DNA of 64,000 nucleotides from Coriobacterium glomerans PW2 (GCF_000195315.1 NC_015389.1:186001-250000); one strand, 5' to 3'. Shown: positions 37,834 through 51,934, numbered from the stretch's first letter. The notes: generated by a model from the sequence alone, not told the origin. Made by a program: numbers and translations.

Positions 37834-39234
37834 ATGGGTGCAATGATCCATTTCGGAACAGATGGCTGGCGCGCTCGCCTCGACGGCGACTTCAACGATG
37901 ATAATCTCGTGCGCATCGCGGATGCCGCCGGCAGACTCTGGGCGCGCTGCGCTCCCGGTGCCATTACCTATGTGGGTTTTGACACGCGACCGGGTGCCGA
38001 GCGCTTCGCATGCCTGGCGGGAGAGGTGTTGGCAGGCCATGGACTTGCCGTCAAGGTCAGCGATAGGTGCGCTCCGACGCCTGCCCTGTCTTGGACCGTC
38101 GCGCATGACCTCAGAGCCTGCGGCGGCTTCATGATCACGGGTTCGCATAGCCCGGTAGACTACCTGGGGGTAAAGCTGCGTCACGCCGATGGCGGCACGG
38201 CGGCCTCCGACAACACAGATGAGCTCGAGAGCATGATCGAGGTCGAGCCCACGGAGAGACGCGGGCCCATCGGTCGCGCCGATATCATGACCCCGTATCT
38301 GAAGAGCTTGGCGAGGCTCGTGGACCACGATGCGATCTCGCGGGCGAACCTCAAGATCGTATGCGACCCGATGTACGGATCAGCGCGCGGCTATCTAGCG
38401 CGGGTTCTCGGCGAGCTCGGGGTGGAGGTCGCCGAGATCCACGGGGAGAACGATGATGAGGTCGATGAGGTTCATCCCGATCCGATCGAGCCGTGGGTCG
38501 ACGACTGCGAACAGGCCGTTTTGCGCTTCGGTGCGCATGCGGGCCTTGTGAACGATGGTGACGCCGATCGCGTGGGCGCGATAGATGAGCGGGGCCGTTT
38601 CGTGAACCCCCATAAGATCATCGCCCTGCTCGCCACGCACCTGGTGAGAAATCGCAACGAGAGCGGCAGGGTCGTCCTGAATCTCTCCGCTTCCGCTCTC
38701 ACGCGCAGAGTCGCTCGAGCGCTCGGATGTCGTGTGACCATAAAGCCGGTCGGGTTCAGATATATATACGAGGAGATGCGAAAGGGAGATGTCCTGATCG
38801 GCGGGGAGGAGGCCGGGGGCATCGGCATCCCCTGGCATGTGCCGGAGCGCGACGGGCTTCTCGTGAACCTTCTGCTGTGCGAGATGATGGCAATGAGCCA
38901 CAAGCCGCTCGGAGCGCTCGTCGAGGAGATGGAGGGCGTCTACGGAAGCACATTCTACACCCGCCGCGATCTGAGGCTCGAAGCGGAGGTGATAGAGACG
39001 TTTCGCACGTTGCTTCCGGGGCTGAACCCGAAGCGCGTCGCGGGGAGGGCACCGATCCATGTCAGCCATATGGATGGCCTTCGTCTTGAGTTCGATGACG
39101 AGTCATGGCTGCTGCTCCGCCCGAGTGGCGCCGAACCGGTCGTTCGCGTATACGCTGAGGCCGCGACCATCGAGCTGCGCGATGAGCTTCTAGAGGTCGG
39201 ATGCGACCTCGCACGGGGTGATCTGGACGCGTGA
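37834..39234 (+). CDS. Phosphoglucomutase/phosphomannomutase family protein
   Basis: A 466-residue alpha-D-phosphohexomutase. The phosphoserine loop reads TGSHSP (TASHNP in most), the Mg2+ loop is NDGDADRVG, the sugar-binding loop GGEEAGGIG and the phosphate-binding loop RPSGAEPVVRVYAE. All four domains are therefore intact. It interconverts sugar 1- and 6-phosphates and may supply glucose-1-P, mannose-1-P or GlcN-1-P for the envelope. The substrate is not decided by these motifs. ATG 37834 has GAGGGGTG eight bases upstream. Two inverted repeats follow before the rRNA operon. Confidence 0.9.
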   Translation: MGAMIHFGTDGWRARLDGDFNDDNLVRIADAAGRLWARCAPGAITYVGFDTRPGAERFACLAGEVLAGHGLAVKVSDRCAPTPALSWTVAHDLRACGGFMITGSHSPVDYLGVKLRHADGGTAASDNTDELESMIEVEPTERRGPIGRADIMTPYLKSLARLVDHDAISRANLKIVCDPMYGSARGYLARVLGELGVEVAEIHGENDDEVDEVHPDPIEPWVDDCEQAVLRFGAHAGLVNDGDADRVGAIDERGRFVNPHKIIALLATHLVRNRNESGRVVLNLSASALTRRVARALGCRVTIKPVGFRYIYEEMRKGDVLIGGEEAGGIGIPWHVPERDGLLVNLLLCEMMAMSHKPLGALVEEMEGVYGSTFYTRRDLRLEAEVIETFRTLLPGLNPKRVAGRAPIHVSHMDGLRLEFDDESWLLLRPSGAEPVVRVYAEAATIELRDELLEVGCDLARGDLDA

Positions 39235-39238
39235 TCTC

Positions 39239-39270
39239 GCCGATTCGCTCGTATGGAGCACTGAATCGGC
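39239..39270 (+). repeat. Inverted repeat after the phosphohexomutase gene
   Basis: GCCGATTC (39239-39246) and GAATCGGC (39263-39270) form a perfect 8-bp stem with a 16-base loop, starting 5 bases after the stop codon. No U-tract follows. Confidence 0.5.
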
Positions 39271-39280
39271 GCGCGGGAGG

Positions 39281-39313
39281 CAATCCCAGGGGACCCTTCG
39301 GGTGGGATTGTTT
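39281..39313 (+). terminator. Candidate terminator of the phosphohexomutase gene
   Basis: CAATCCCA (39281-39288) pairs with TGGGATTG (39303-39310) around a smaller ACCC-TTCG-GGT hairpin. Only three T residues follow directly, so termination may be partial. It separates the gene from the rRNA promoter region. Confidence 0.5.
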
Positions 39314-39669
39314 GTGGAGCACTTGTGAACACGAAAATACACGCTGTTCTGTGGTCTCGAGTCTGGCATTATATCTCCTTGCCGCGTGGCCCCGAGCTTG
39401 ACGCGAGGGAGACCGCGGCGGGTACCCTGAGAACCGGATACTGCGAGGTGGGACACGGCGAGATGCCGGTCCCGCCAGGACAGACAGACCATTTTGTTCA
39501 AATGTTATGAACTGTGAGAAGATCTTTGCGAGCCGCCCCACGGGGCGGCCCCGCAACGATTCCTTTCCAGGGACTGATGAGACTTTACGAGATGGATCCG
39601 ATCAGCGAGAACTCATCGCTGGCCGGTCGGGCGCCTCGCCGAATCGCGGCCCCCTCGGGGGCCGCTCAT
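39314..39669 (+). promoter_or_regulatory. rRNA promoter and leader region
   Basis: This 356-base stretch holds no gene. A weak promoter candidate is TTCTGT (39347-39352), 17 bp, TATATC (39370-39375), followed by a leader of about 290 bases. Two very GC-rich hairpins are visible: GCCGCCCC-AC-GGGGCGGC (39532-39549), and GCGGCCCC-CTCG-GGGGCCGC (39646-39665) ending 4 bases before the 16S 5' end. They may assist processing or antitermination. No clear boxA was identified. Confidence 0.45.
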
Positions 39670-44588
<4,919 letters not shown>

Positions 44589-44742
44589 ATCCCTCACAAG
44601 GGCCCCGAGGGCGCCACGCCCGAGGGTGCCGCGATACACCATCAGATCCCCGATCGGGTCTCCCTTCTCATGTGCTGTGCGGCCCCCAGGGGGGCGCGGG
44701 GGAGATCCCCGGACAGACCGATCGGGCGGGGCGCCGCCCACC

Positions 44743-44860
44743 GGTCAGCGGTCACAGCAGGGGTGGCACGCCCGGAACCGTTCCGAACCCGGAAGCTAAG
44801 CCCCCGAGCGCCGATGGTACTGCGGGGTCAGCCCCGTGGGAGAGCAGGACGCCGCTGACC
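44743..44860 (+). rRNA. rrf: 5S ribosomal RNA
   Basis: About 118 bases. The terminal helix is GGTCAGCGG (5') with CCGCTGACC (3'), and the CCGAACCCGGAAGCTAAG and GATGGTACTGC segments are characteristic of bacterial 5S. It lies 154 bases after 23S. Confidence 0.94.
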
Positions 44861-44895
44861 GGTGGACGGCACCGACGCCGGAAGCCGAAGAGGAT

Positions 44896-44930
44896 GGGAC
44901 CTCCCGCATCGCGGGAGGTCCCTTTTTCTC
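44896..44930 (+). terminator. Intrinsic terminator of the rRNA operon
   Basis: A perfect 12-bp stem GGGACCTCCCGC/GCGGGAGGTCCC (44896-44907 and 44911-44922) with a 3-base loop, followed by TTTTTCT. It is the strongest terminator in the window. Confidence 0.95.
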
Positions 44931-45022
44931 GTTTCGCGTCCGTTCGCGGGCGCATCGGTGAAGAACCGGATACAATAGATAAGTTGATGCGCACAGGGCT
45001 CGCATGACCGATGGAGGTGGGC

Positions 45023-45556
45023 TTGAAGACGGGAATCGGTGTCGATATCGTCGAGATATCGCGGATGGAGGCGATACTGAAGAAGACCCCTTCCTTCTCG
45101 GCCCGGGTCTTCACTGAGGAGGAGCTGAGGGACTGTTCCTCATCCGCGCGGCCCGCCGCGCGTTTCGCATCGCGCTTCGCGGCACGCGAAGCGGTGCTCA
45201 AAGCGATGGGGACAGGCTTCAGTCAAGGGATCGGTCGCAAAGACGTCTCGGTCTCCCACGACGAACGCGGACGGCCGATCGTGCTGCTCGATGGAAAAGC
45301 ACGGGACATCGCGAAAGAGCAGGAAATCGTTGAGATTGCGATCTCGCTCTCCACAGCCGGTGACCTTGCGATAGCCAATGCCATGGCCATCACCGAGCAG
45401 GCGCGACCCGCGCCGCACGATAGCTCGTCCGATGAAAAGGAGCTGATATCCCGATCCTTTCGTGATGCGCGCTCGGTCATAGATGAGCTCGAGAGCATGC
45501 AGCAATCTGATTCAGTTTCCCCGCAGGGGGGAGAAAACCATGAACCGCGGAGGTGA
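45023..45556 (+). CDS. acpS: Holo-[acyl-carrier-protein] synthase with C-terminal extension
   Basis: A 177-residue phosphopantetheinyl transferase that activates acyl carrier protein for fatty acid synthesis. GIGVDIVEISRM with the Mg-binding Asp, FTEEEL, and the RFAAREAVLKAMGTG block are definitive, followed by VSVSHDERGRP. The catalytic domain ends near residue 125. The remaining 50 residues are a hydrophilic tail not found in typical AcpS. The TTG at 45023 follows GGAGGTGG at good spacing and is preferred. ATG 45011 overlaps that ribosome site. It heads a run with nnr and alr. Confidence 0.9.
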   Translation: MKTGIGVDIVEISRMEAILKKTPSFSARVFTEEELRDCSSSARPAARFASRFAAREAVLKAMGTGFSQGIGRKDVSVSHDERGRPIVLLDGKARDIAKEQEIVEIAISLSTAGDLAIANAMAITEQARPAPHDSSSDEKELISRSFRDARSVIDELESMQQSDSVSPQGGENHEPRR

Positions 45557-45558
45557 CC

Positions 45559-47154
45559 ATGAAACCAGTTCTGAGCTGTGAGGAAGTGGCTCGACTAGAG
45601 GATCTGATAGAAAAGGCCGGTACATCCAAGGCGGAACTCATGGAGTTCGCCGGTGAGTTCGCGGCCTCGATTGTAGCGAAGGCGAACCCGAAACACGTCT
45701 TGGTGCTCACCGGATTCGGGAACAACGGCGGTGACGGCTGGGTCGCTGCCGACATTTTGACGCACAAGGGCGTCGCCGTCGATGTCGTGAGCCCGGTCGA
45801 ACCCGACGAGATCCCTGCGGCACTTGCCAGACATGTTGCACGCAGGACCGCAGAGCGCGAGGTGAGCTTACATGTCGGCCCTTCGCGAGATGAGCTTGTC
45901 GATCTCATCAAATCATCGGATGTCGTCGTCGATGCCATTCTCGGCACGGGCTTTCATGGGAAGCTGCGGCCACCGTTCTCGATTTGGATCTCGACGGTGA
46001 ACGAACTCGCTTCTTCAGTGGTATCAATCGATGTGCCATCCGGCTTGAATGCAGAGACCGGTATCGTAGAGGACGATTGCATTCGGGCGACGCAGACGGC
46101 GACGATGCTTACGCCGAAAATTGGGATGTACAGTGCCGAGGGGCCGGAGTTCGTCGGCGAGCTCATCTGCGGCGAGCTCTATGATCGGCTTGACGAGGTT
46201 CTCGGTGACGTGGAGCACGCTGCGGAGATCGTCGAGCCGACAGATCTCACCGAGTTCTTCGCACCGCTGCCGGCGAACATAGACAAGTACACGCGCGGCT
46301 CGGTCTGCGTGGTCGCCGGCTCCGCAGCTTATCCCGGTGCTGCGATCATGGCTGCAAAGGCCGCGGCACGGGCCGGTGCGGGATACGTGTCGGTTGCCAC
46401 ACCCGATTCATGCGCGGATCTGATCCGCACCGCGCTGCCCTCTGTTCCCGTCATCGCGATTCCATCGGACTCGCGCGGCGCGTTCGGTTCGGTCGCCCGC
46501 CAGGCTGTCTCGGAGTTCGCCCATAAGTACAGTTGCGTGCTGTGCGGACCTGGCATGACGACGGGCGCGGGCTGCATACAGATGGTCCGGGAGCTGCTTG
46601 AACTCGATGTCCCCCTTCTGCTGGACGCCGATGCGCTCAACTGCCTCTCTGCGCTGGCCGGCGGTGGCATCGATCAGATTCCTGAGCTGTACCGCAGGGA
46701 CGCCCCGCTTATTCTGACGCCGCACTACCGCGAGCTCTCAAGGCTCGTCGATGACGCTGGTGTGCGCGATCTCGGCAGTGCGATCGAGGCGGCGCACAAA
46801 ATTCTGTGGGCGGGAGGTTCCGATAACATGGTGGTGGTCGCCAAGGGACCGACCACCGCCGTGGTGGGAGTCGATCATGTTCTGCTTCCGATATCGGGGC
46901 CCGCGGCGCTGGCGACCTCAGGATCCGGCGATGTGCTCTCCGGGATCCTCGCGGGCACATCGGTTCTGAGTCGGCGTGTCAGCTTGCGTTGGGACCTGCT
47001 TGCCGCATACGGCGTCTCGGTCCATTCCTATACGGGTTACGCTGCCGCAGCGGAATTCGGAGAGAGAAGCGTCATCGCGACGGATCTCATCGATTTGATA
47101 GGAGAGGCGATGCGCCTTACGGAGACCGACTATCTGGGTGAAGATCATTCGTGA
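45559..47154 (+). CDS. nnr: Bifunctional NAD(P)H-hydrate epimerase / ADP-dependent dehydratase
   Basis: A 531-residue repair enzyme that epimerises damaged NAD(P)HX and dehydrates it back to NAD(P)H. The N-terminal YjeF_N domain (about 1-215) shows GFGNNGGDGWVAADIL and DVPSGLNAETG. The C-terminal ribokinase-like dehydratase (about 230-520) shows GSAAYPGAAIMAAKAAARAGAGYV, LTPHYRELSRL and the ATSGSGDVLSGILAG motif with the catalytic Asp. ATG 45559 has GGAGG five bases upstream, inside the last codons of acpS. The two are only 2 bp apart. The acpS-nnr-alr order is widespread in bacteria. Confidence 0.94.
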   Translation: MKPVLSCEEVARLEDLIEKAGTSKAELMEFAGEFAASIVAKANPKHVLVLTGFGNNGGDGWVAADILTHKGVAVDVVSPVEPDEIPAALARHVARRTAEREVSLHVGPSRDELVDLIKSSDVVVDAILGTGFHGKLRPPFSIWISTVNELASSVVSIDVPSGLNAETGIVEDDCIRATQTATMLTPKIGMYSAEGPEFVGELICGELYDRLDEVLGDVEHAAEIVEPTDLTEFFAPLPANIDKYTRGSVCVVAGSAAYPGAAIMAAKAAARAGAGYVSVATPDSCADLIRTALPSVPVIAIPSDSRGAFGSVARQAVSEFAHKYSCVLCGPGMTTGAGCIQMVRELLELDVPLLLDADALNCLSALAGGGIDQIPELYRRDAPLILTPHYRELSRLVDDAGVRDLGSAIEAAHKILWAGGSDNMVVVAKGPTTAVVGVDHVLLPISGPAALATSGSGDVLSGILAGTSVLSRRVSLRWDLLAAYGVSVHSYTGYAAAAEFGERSVIATDLIDLIGEAMRLTETDYLGEDHS

Positions 47155-47177
47155 GCGAATAGGGGGGGATGGTTTCA

Positions 47178-48329
47178 ATGGTGCCTGCGGGAGGGCCGGC
47201 GACTCGCTGGGCGTGGGTCGAGATAGACCGCGGTGCGATGCTTCGCAATACGAGAGCGTTCAAGAAGATGCTCAAGCCGCGGCAGCGCCTGTGCTGCGTT
47301 CTCAAGGCGGATGCCTACGGTCACGGTGCCGTTGAATCATCGAAGATCATGAGATCGGCGGGTGCCGACATGTTCGCTGTCGCGACGGTGGCCGAGGGAA
47401 TCGAGCTTCGTCGAGGAGGATGCTCCGCTCCCGTTCTCGTGCTGGGTGAGCCGCCGTGCGATGCGATTCCCGAGTTGCTGGAGAACGATCTGATGCCAGC
47501 TGTCTACACCTCGGAATTCGCGCTGGCATTTGGAGAGTGCGCGGTTCAGGTAGACAAAGTCGGAAAGTATCATCTTGCGATCGAGACGGGTATGAACCGC
47601 ATCGGTGTTCACTATACCAAGGTGGTTTCATTCCGAAGAGGGATCGAGTTCCATCGGGGCATCCAATGCGACGGGGTCTTCACGCATTTCGCGACGGCGG
47701 ATGATCCTTGCGGGTGGGACTACAAGCTCCAGTGCACGCGCTTTGACGAGGCGGTTCAAGCAATGCGCGACGCGGGCTTCGAATGCGGCATCGTGCACTG
47801 CGACAACACTCCCGCTTCTATTCTGGATCCAGAGTCGCATCACGATATGATTCGCGTGGGAATCGGACTCTATGGTTTGCAGCCGGCTGATGCCACCCGC
47901 GAGCGCATAAGGCTCGATCCCGTCATGAGCGTTCGCGCTCGAGTCATGCGCGTGGCGTATCCCTCGATGGGAGAAGGTGTCGGATACGGCTTCACCTATC
48001 GAGTCCCCCGGGCGACCGTTCAGATCTGCACGCTGCCGATCGGATACGCTGACGGGCTCGCGCGCACGCTATCGAATCGCATGGATGTGCTTTACCGCGG
48101 AGGCCGTATCAGACAGGTCGGCAACATCTGCATGGATCAGACGATGGTCGCCATTCAGCAGACGCCGGCCGAACCGATTCCGGAGGCGGAGTACGGCGAT
48201 CTCATGACGATCGTCGGCAGGGATGGCGATGCCGAGGTGTCCATGGATGAGATGGCGCGGTTGCGCAACACGATCAACTACGAGGTCGCGTGTGATTTCG
48301 GCATGCGGCTCGAAAAGATCTACATCTAA
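47178..48329 (+). CDS. alr: Alanine racemase
   Basis: A 383-residue PLP enzyme that makes D-alanine for peptidoglycan. The PLP-lysine motif LKADAYGHGAVE, the GMNRIGVHY block, the Tyr-containing VRVGIGLYGLQ segment and GYADGLART are all present, with the C-terminal GNICMDQTMV. ATG 47178 is preferred because the GGGGGGG run lies about 10 bases before it. The ATG at 47169 follows the run directly. It lies 23 bp from nnr and 9 bp before the glycosylase, so they are likely one operon. Confidence 0.94.
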   Translation: MVPAGGPATRWAWVEIDRGAMLRNTRAFKKMLKPRQRLCCVLKADAYGHGAVESSKIMRSAGADMFAVATVAEGIELRRGGCSAPVLVLGEPPCDAIPELLENDLMPAVYTSEFALAFGECAVQVDKVGKYHLAIETGMNRIGVHYTKVVSFRRGIEFHRGIQCDGVFTHFATADDPCGWDYKLQCTRFDEAVQAMRDAGFECGIVHCDNTPASILDPESHHDMIRVGIGLYGLQPADATRERIRLDPVMSVRARVMRVAYPSMGEGVGYGFTYRVPRATVQICTLPIGYADGLARTLSNRMDVLYRGGRIRQVGNICMDQTMVAIQQTPAEPIPEAEYGDLMTIVGRDGDAEVSMDEMARLRNTINYEVACDFGMRLEKIYI

Positions 48330-48338
48330 GGAGCGATG

Positions 48339-49007
48339 ATGAGCGTCATGCGCATTCCCGGTCATGAGAATCAGGGCCCTCGTGAAGTCGAGCTTCGGGA
48401 GGTGCGGGCGGTACTCGGTGAGTGCCGGCGCTGCCAGCTTGCTCAGACTCGCACGAAGATCGTGTTCGGAACCGGTGATGAGAACGCTCGCGTCCTGTTC
48501 ATCGGCGAGGCGCCCGGCAAGAACGAGGATCTGCAGGGAGAGCCCTTCGTAGGTGCCGCCGGAAAGAACCTGGATGGCATCCTGTCGCTCGCCGGCCTCA
48601 GGCGCGAGGAGGTCTACATCGCCAACGTGCTGAAATGTCGACCTCCTGGAAACCGTGATCCGCGTCCCGAGGAGGTGCTGGCCTGCGCCCCGTTTCTCAG
48701 GGAGCAGATTCGCAGCATCTGGCCCGATGTCATCGTGACGATGGGCAACCCCGCAACGCATTTCATTCTGAAGACGGAGATCGGGATCACGAGACTTCGC
48801 GGTCGGTTTCATCAAATGGGCCGTTTCGCTGTCATGCCCACATTCCATCCGGCTGCCGCGCTGCGCAATCCCGCTTGGCAGGATCTGATCGAGGCTGATT
48901 TCAACATGCTCGGTGACTATCTGAGAAGGCACGCAGCTCCAACGGCTCTCGACGACACGGCGTCAAGTGCGAGTCCAAAGGGGGAGACGCATGTCGATCG
49001 CACGTGA
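48339..49007 (+). CDS. Type-4 (iron-sulfur) uracil-DNA glycosylase
   Basis: A 222-residue DNA repair enzyme removing uracil. Motif A GEAPGKNEDLQGEPFVGAAGK and motif B segment HPAAAL are typical of family 4. Four cysteines fit the [4Fe-4S] ligands: C-x2-C in GECRRCQLAQTRT, and two in KCRPPGNRDPRPEEVLACAPF. AAGGAG lies best for ATG 48339. ATG 48336 is also possible. It overlaps tsaE by 17 bp, which joins DNA repair and t6A genes in one transcript. Confidence 0.93.
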   Translation: MSVMRIPGHENQGPREVELREVRAVLGECRRCQLAQTRTKIVFGTGDENARVLFIGEAPGKNEDLQGEPFVGAAGKNLDGILSLAGLRREEVYIANVLKCRPPGNRDPRPEEVLACAPFLREQIRSIWPDVIVTMGNPATHFILKTEIGITRLRGRFHQMGRFAVMPTFHPAAALRNPAWQDLIEADFNMLGDYLRRHAAPTALDDTASSASPKGETHVDRT

Positions 49008-49515
49008 TCGCGCCCGTCGATACCGTACGGAGACGCCGCAGGACACCCGTCATCTCGGAAGGCTCATCGCGTCCCATCTCATCGAGGGCGATGTCATCAT
49101 CCTTTCGGGGGGTCTCGGAGTCGGCAAGACACAGCTGACATCGGGCATCGCTCAAGGGCTTGGTGACACACGGCCGGTGAGGAGCCCGACGTTCGCCATT
49201 CAATCGATCCACGATGGCGGTCGGCTGCCACTGTTTCACTTCGATCTCTACAGACTTGAGCACGCCCGCCAACTCGAGGACACGGGCATATTCGATGTTC
49301 TCGCAATCGAGGGCGCATGCGTTCTGGAATGGGGCGAGCGGTTTCAAGAAGAGCTCGTCGATGAATATCTGAGCGTGCTGATCACCCGATGCGGTGAGAC
49401 GACGCGCTCGATCGCACTCGAAGCGCACGGCGCGCGCGCCGAGCAGCTCGCGGCGAGCGTCGATGCCGCCCTATGTGAAACCACGCCAGACGGGGCGGGT
49501 GATGAGCATGAGTGA
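48991..49515 (+). CDS. tsaE: tRNA threonylcarbamoyladenosine biosynthesis ATPase TsaE
   Basis: A 174-residue P-loop ATPase that works with TsaB-TsaD to reset the t6A complex. Walker A is SGGLGVGKTQLTSGIAQGL, SPTFAIQSIH follows, then HFDLYRLEHARQLEDTGIFDVL and VLEWGERF. GGGGGAG precedes ATG 48991. Its stop overlaps the start of the TsaB-RimI-TsaD fusion by 14 bases, so all the late t6A functions are coupled. Confidence 0.94.
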   Translation: MSIARDRARRYRTETPQDTRHLGRLIASHLIEGDVIILSGGLGVGKTQLTSGIAQGLGDTRPVRSPTFAIQSIHDGGRLPLFHFDLYRLEHARQLEDTGIFDVLAIEGACVLEWGERFQEELVDEYLSVLITRCGETTRSIALEAHGARAEQLAASVDAALCETTPDGAGDEHE

Positions 49516-51934
49516 ACCGCGCCGTAATCTCGTGGTGGCGCTTGACACCTCCACCGACATGCTCGCCTGCGCACTCGCTTGGTGGACGCCGCGTGCCGAA
49601 GACGATAGCGCTGCGCCGCGCGCTTCGGTCGAGTTGATCGCTCAGCGAGACCATCTGTGTCGCCGGCATGCGAACGTCGAGCTGATCGCAACGATCGAGG
49701 ACGCGCTTTCCGAGGCCGGAAAGCAGATCTTCGATGTGGACGCGTTTCTCGTCGGTCGGGGGCCCGGTTCGTTCACGGGAGTGCGCATCGGGATCTCGAC
49801 GGCGAAGGGTCTGGCTCGTGGGGCCATGAGGGTGCTTCACGGCACCTCTACTCTTGATGCGACAGCTTGGACGGCGTGGCGAGGCGGTGTGCGCGGCCTT
49901 TTGGGCGTGGCCGCCGATGCGATGCGCGGAGAGATCTATCCCGGATTGTACCGGCTGGACGAGACGGGCGTCGTCCGTCTGTTCGATCGCGAGCGCGTCG
50001 AGAAGGCGGACGCGGCGGTCGCGGCATGGGCAGATCGGTCGGATGCGCGCGATCTGCAGCTGACCGGCGACGGACTCGTGCGCTACAACGAGAAGTTCGA
50101 CGATGCGGGCCTCACACGTCGCGTGGACCGTGCGCTGTGGTGGCCCTCGGGCGCAGGTCTGCTGCTGGCCGCTGCGAGCCCGGCTCGCTATGACGGGGCC
50201 GAGAGCGGCGACCCCGCAGGGGTGCTGCCGATCTACACCCGCCTGTCCGACGCGGAGGAGAACGAGCGGGTGAGACTCGGCCGGCAAGACCGTCGGCTCT
50301 TTGCCAGCGGGGTGGCCGACGAGCTTTCCGGCAGGCACCTGCATGTTCGACCGATGGCCGCAGCAGATGTCGAGGCGGCGGCGGCCCTGGATGCGCGCGC
50401 GTTTCATGACGCCGCGCATCGGCCGTGGTCAGCCGATATGTTTCTCTCCGAGATCGACGGTCGCGCCGCCGCCCCCCGTCTGTGGTGGGTAGCACTCGAT
50501 TGCGGCGAGCTGGTCGGGATCGCGGGGGGCATGGTCGTGGAGCGCGATGTCGAGATCCTCGATGTCGTCGTTCGTCCGGACAACAGGCGACGCGGCATCG
50601 CGCGCCGTCTGCTGGCGCATGTGAGCTACGATGCTCAGATGCTCGGTTGCACGAGCGCATCGCTCGAGGTCGAATCCGGAAGCAACGGCGCCACCGCGCT
50701 CTACGAGAGTCTGGGGTTCCGCAGATGCGGTTGTCGTCGCGACTATTACGGACCAGGTGCCGACGCGGTGCTCATGAGCGCTGCGCTGCCGCTCGTCCTT
50801 CCGATCAGCGATACGCGTCCGGAGCCCACGGCGAGCGCTGCGCGCACGTGGCCGCCCGCCAGGCAGCGGCGCGCGCGCAGCGAGTCCGCCCTGATCGCGC
50901 GACGAGCTCCCATCTTGGCGATCGAGAGCTCGTGCGACGAGACGGCGGTCGCGATCATCGACGCAGATGGCGTGCTGCTCGCGAACCAGATATCGACTCA
51001 GATCGACTTTCATGCTCGTTTCGGTGGCGTAGTGCCGGAGATCGCATCGAGAAAGCACGTCGAGGCTATAGTGGGCGTCGTGGATGCCGCTCTCGACGAG
51101 GCGAGCCGCGCTCTCGGACTCGAAGGTGGCCCTCTTGCGCCCACAGAGCTTGCCGCAGTCGGTGTGACGCAAGGACCTGGGCTCGTCGGGGCCCTCGTGG
51201 TCGGGATCGCGTTCGCGAAGGGCTTTGCCTATGCAGCCGGTATCCCCCTCGTGACCGTGAATCATCTCGAAGGCCACCTCTTCGCCAACCTGCTCGATTC
51301 GCCCGATCTCGAACCGCCGTTCATTTTCACGCTCGTTTCCGGTGGTCACACGATGCTCGTGCACGTTTGCGCCTGGGGTGATTACGAGGTTTTAGGAGAG
51401 ACGCTCGACGATGCCGTCGGCGAGGCGTTCGATAAGGTGGCCAAAGCGCTCGGCTTGGGATATCCCGGCGGCCCGGTTATCTCCCGATTGGCAAAGGAAG
51501 GCGATCCTCACGCGATTGAATTCCCGCGTGCGATGATGCACAGCCATGACTTCCGGTTCTCGCTCTCAGGATTAAAGACCGCGGTCATTACATATATCGA
51601 TCAGCAGACGAAAGCGGGGCTCGTCATCCACCTGCCGGACCTTGCGGCTTCGTTTGAAGCGGCTGTCTTCGATGTCCAATACAAGAAGGCGGCAGAGGCG
51701 CTCAGAGCGACCGGGGTGCGCTCGTATTGTCTGGGCGGCGGCGTGGCGGCCAATCCGCATCTGCGGCAGATGCTGACAGAGAAACTCGAGCGCGACGGCA
51801 TCCGCGTACACCTGCCGCCCGTGAGCGCGTGCACCGATAACGCCGCCATGATCGCCATGGTGGCCAGAAGAAAATTCGCTCAGGGCGATTTCGCCTCGTT
51901 CGACGTCGATGCGGATCCGAATATGACACTGTAG
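49502..51934 (+). CDS. tsaBD: Trifunctional fusion: TsaB - RimI acetyltransferase - TsaD
   Basis: One 810-residue reading frame joining three proteins. Residues 1-265 are TsaB (ALDTSTDMLACALA; GRGPGSFTGVRIGISTAKGLARG). About 278-440 are a RimI-type GNAT domain (acetyl-CoA loop RPDNRRRGIARRLLAH near 360), which acetylates ribosomal protein S18 in other bacteria. A basic linker follows, then 469-810 is TsaD, with IESSCDETAVAI, the metal ligands HLEGH (588-592), VSGGHTML and GGGVAANPHLR. TsaD transfers threonylcarbamoyl to A37 of ANN-decoding tRNAs with TsaB as its partner. The fusion fixes a 1:1 TsaB:TsaD ratio. No frameshift was seen across the junctions. Confidence 0.95.
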   Translation: MSMSEPRRNLVVALDTSTDMLACALAWWTPRAEDDSAAPRASVELIAQRDHLCRRHANVELIATIEDALSEAGKQIFDVDAFLVGRGPGSFTGVRIGISTAKGLARGAMRVLHGTSTLDATAWTAWRGGVRGLLGVAADAMRGEIYPGLYRLDETGVVRLFDRERVEKADAAVAAWADRSDARDLQLTGDGLVRYNEKFDDAGLTRRVDRALWWPSGAGLLLAAASPARYDGAESGDPAGVLPIYTRLSDAEENERVRLGRQDRRLFASGVADELSGRHLHVRPMAAADVEAAAALDARAFHDAAHRPWSADMFLSEIDGRAAAPRLWWVALDCGELVGIAGGMVVERDVEILDVVVRPDNRRRGIARRLLAHVSYDAQMLGCTSASLEVESGSNGATALYESLGFRRCGCRRDYYGPGADAVLMSAALPLVLPISDTRPEPTASAARTWPPARQRRARSESALIARRAPILAIESSCDETAVAIIDADGVLLANQISTQIDFHARFGGVVPEIASRKHVEAIVGVVDAALDEASRALGLEGGPLAPTELAAVGVTQGPGLVGALVVGIAFAKGFAYAAGIPLVTVNHLEGHLFANLLDSPDLEPPFIFTLVSGGHTMLVHVCAWGDYEVLGETLDDAVGEAFDKVAKALGLGYPGGPVISRLAKEGDPHAIEFPRAMMHSHDFRFSLSGLKTAVITYIDQQTKAGLVIHLPDLAASFEAAVFDVQYKKAAEALRATGVRSYCLGGGVAANPHLRQMLTEKLERDGIRVHLPPVSACTDNAAMIAMVARRKFAQGDFASFDVDADPNMTL

